In this document: positions 62,483 through 64,000 of the stretch, one piece after another | Layout: each line of letters begins with the position of its first letter | How positions within the stretch are numbered: the stretch's first letter is position 1 | DNA from: Ypsolopha sequella | Taxonomy: Eukaryota; Arthropoda; Insecta; Lepidoptera; Ypsolophidae | Assembly (NCBI GenBank): GCA_934047225.1 | Contig: OW204011.1 | Location: 18,426,339-18,490,338, forward strand | Direction of reading: 5' to 3' | DNA: 64,000 nt | Program-made: the position numbers and the translations under genes | Notes under the pieces: generated by a model | Told to the model about the DNA's origin: nothing | Databases searched by the model: none | What the model saw: the letters and a program-made list of their open reading frames with translations, nothing else

Positions 62483-64000
62483 ATGGAAGCTCTACCGCTT
62501 CAATCAACTTACTTCGAAAATATTAAAAGTTTATGCAACAACTACAAAAAGGACAGCGTTTCGAGAAAAAGTGAAGATTACCTAACTAAGCGGCTGGAAA
62601 CACTCGAAAACTTATGGGATAACTTCAAGTCGCGTCACGAGGTTCTCGAGCAAGAAATTGAAGATAAAACTATTAACTACTTTCAAGACGACGTATACAA
62701 TCGGACTAAAATAATGTATGAAGCTACAAAAGCTGACATTGTGTATCTCTTGGCATCTCTACGCAAGCCAAAAGAAGTGAAGTTTGATCTAACTGGTATC
62801 GTGGAAGAGGGATGCAGCAATAACTTAACGCAACTGCTCAGTAAACAAGAATGCAACTTTAAAGCTCTCGATCGAGCAATGTCGAAAATTGACATCAACA
62901 CAACTAGAGAAAAATGGGAACTTGAAGATCACCTTGCTATCTTAAAATCAAAGTGGGACAAGATCGATAGTCTCCACTGGGAATTAGAAGCTCAATTAAA
63001 CGGGTCCAACGAAACTTACTATGACGTGTTTGTCAATATTGAGGGCAAATATGACGCAATGAAGAGAACTCTCAATGACAAGATTTGGTCTACAATTCAC
63101 TACCAAAGATCAGCGCCGAGGATAGAGGTTCCAGAGTTTTCCGGGAATTATCAACAATGGATTTCCTTCAAAGATCTTTTCGTCGAAACTATCCATAACA
63201 ACCCGACGATAAATGATGCACAGAAGATGCAACATCTCAAAACTAAGCTGCGGGGAGAAGCAGAAAAGTTGGTGCAACACTTAACTATTAGTACCGACAA
63301 CTACCACGGGTGTTGGGAGATACTGAACCAACGGTATGACAATCGACGCCTACAGTTTACTTTCTACATGAATGCGATGCTGCAGCAGCCAGTTATCCAA
63401 CAACCTGAGGCTTACAACCTCAAGAAGTTGCATGACATCACAACTGAATGTTTGAACGGACTGTCAAACATTGGCCTTAATACATCTTCTTGGGACCCTA
63501 TCATTGTACACCTTATGGCTCAAAAGCTAGACTCAAGAACATATCAGGAATACATAAAGGAGCTTCCCGATCAAAGAGCGTTACCCAACTTACAAAACTT
63601 CCTATACTTCCTGGAAAGCAAGTTTATGGCTTACGAAACAATAAAAATTCCAAAAAGAGAAGTATACAGTCAAAATCAAAAACCAACTTCATTCAACTCA
63701 GCGGAAAAATCCCATTGGGCCAAAAAACCCAATTTCGACTTCAAGAAAACTCAATCAAGAACTTATCATGCAACATACGGACAGTGCCCATTTTGCAATA
63801 GTAACCACGTGCTAATGCAATGTCCTAAGTTCATCGACTTAGATCCAGTTCAACGAAATAATACAGTTGCGAAATTACATATTTGCAAAAACTGTTTATT
63901 TAGCCACGGAAATGAAGTATGTACGTCGGCTAAAACTTGCAAGGAGTGCAGTATGAAACATCATACGCTATTGCACAAAACTGTTAATAAAGTGGGTCAT
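62483..64000 (+). CDS. BEL-E gag, partial at the window edge
   Basis: An ATG at 62,483 opens a frame of 506 codons with no stop up to base 64,000. The N-terminal 200 residues are helical and charged (TKRLETLENLWDNF). The conserved BEL gag core begins with VPEFSGNYQQWISF near residue 215, followed by LRGEAEKLVQHL and WEILNQRYDN. Cys/His knuckles near the end read CPFCNSNHVLMQC, CKNCLFSHGNEVC and CKECSMKHHTLLH. Gag forms the particle and binds RNA. The frame probably runs on into protease and pol. It is the best preserved BEL gag in the window. Confidence 0.93.
   Translation, partial: MEALPLQSTYFENIKSLCNNYKKDSVSRKSEDYLTKRLETLENLWDNFKSRHEVLEQEIEDKTINYFQDDVYNRTKIMYEATKADIVYLLASLRKPKEVKFDLTGIVEEGCSNNLTQLLSKQECNFKALDRAMSKIDINTTREKWELEDHLAILKSKWDKIDSLHWELEAQLNGSNETYYDVFVNIEGKYDAMKRTLNDKIWSTIHYQRSAPRIEVPEFSGNYQQWISFKDLFVETIHNNPTINDAQKMQHLKTKLRGEAEKLVQHLTISTDNYHGCWEILNQRYDNRRLQFTFYMNAMLQQPVIQQPEAYNLKKLHDITTECLNGLSNIGLNTSSWDPIIVHLMAQKLDSRTYQEYIKELPDQRALPNLQNFLYFLESKFMAYETIKIPKREVYSQNQKPTSFNSAEKSHWAKKPNFDFKKTQSRTYHATYGQCPFCNSNHVLMQCPKFIDLDPVQRNNTVAKLHICKNCLFSHGNEVCTSAKTCKECSMKHHTLLHKTVNKVGH

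Larger units (their letters stand above)
62156..64000 (+). mobile_element. BEL-E: BEL element, 5' end, continues past the window
   Basis: A primer-binding site at 62,175 is preceded by only about 20 bp that could be LTR end (..CCTACA), because Jockey-C abuts here. A 300-bp leader then leads to a gag that is open to the window edge. Its gag is related to BEL-C gag. Everything downstream lies outside the window. Confidence 0.85.

Noticed and set aside
63490..63801. A 103-codon frame inside BEL-E gag
   Set aside because: It is an alternative frame of the long gag, which is the real coding frame.
1..64000. Bacterial-type features (operons, terminators, riboswitches) and tRNA/rRNA genes
   Set aside because: The sequence is eukaryotic; I saw no tRNA cloverleaf or rRNA segment. 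tRNA-Tyr-like bases occur only as primer-binding sites.

Overview
The window is eukaryotic and looks like an insect genome, most likely Lepidoptera. This rests on its mix of transposable elements: CR1-type LINEs with PHD and esterase domains in ORF1, Jockey-like LINEs, Pao/BEL, Gypsy and Penelope-like elements. It also rests on a tandem repeat near 57.8-58.4 kb that I associate with moth and butterfly genomes. There is no operon logic. Nearly all of the sequence is retrotransposons, many inserted inside older ones. The only candidate host-gene piece is one exon near 29.0-29.4 kb. Element names used here (CR1-A, BEL-B and so on) are local labels, not database names.

Left part (1-24.1 kb): an old Gypsy copy on the minus strand (Gypsy-2) is the substrate. 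It has been split by the 3' end of a CR1 element (CR1-A copy 1), a Penelope-like fragment with a GIY-YIG nuclease (3.4-4.1 kb), a Jockey-like LINE (Jockey-A), a 188-bp internal LINE scrap (13.8 kb) and a nearly full-length CR1 (CR1-B, 14.5-22.8 kb). Jockey-A itself contains a whole Pao-type BEL element (BEL-A, 7.1-12.9 kb, with a 200-N assembly gap). CR1-B is interrupted by a plus-strand LINE (Jockey-B, 15.0-18.2 kb).

Middle (24.1-31.9 kb): an 18-unit, 66-bp minisatellite made from the PHD zinc-finger end of a CR1 ORF1, a 22-bp minisatellite, a decayed third CR1-A copy, a probable host exon with splice sites (29,022-29,357), and remnants of a DDE transposase and an R1/I-type LINE.

Right part (31.9-56.5 kb): an env-bearing BEL element (BEL-C, plus strand) has been cut at five places. 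The inserts are BEL-D in its 5' region, BEL-B in gag, CR1-A copy 2 in the gag zinc-knuckle region, a 1.67-kb DNA element with terminal inverted repeats in the RT, and a solo LTR before the integrase. BEL-B itself contains Gypsy-1, a recent insertion with LTRs that look identical. BEL-B and BEL-D are coding-poor relatives of each other and were probably moved by enzymes made elsewhere. The target-site duplications I could read are GAGCA (BEL-B), TCAGT (BEL-D), TTAT (DNA element), AGAT (solo LTR) and TAATGAG (Penelope-like).

Far right (56.5-64 kb): a 97-bp and a ~132-bp tandem repeat, then a Jockey-like RT remnant in which a 26-bp stretch of coding sequence has expanded into 109 tandem units. 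A second BEL element (BEL-E) then starts, and its gag frame is open to the window edge.

The most unusual signals are the two tandem arrays born inside retrotransposon reading frames, the possible +1 gag-pol frameshift in Gypsy-1, and the non-autonomous BEL-B/BEL-D family.
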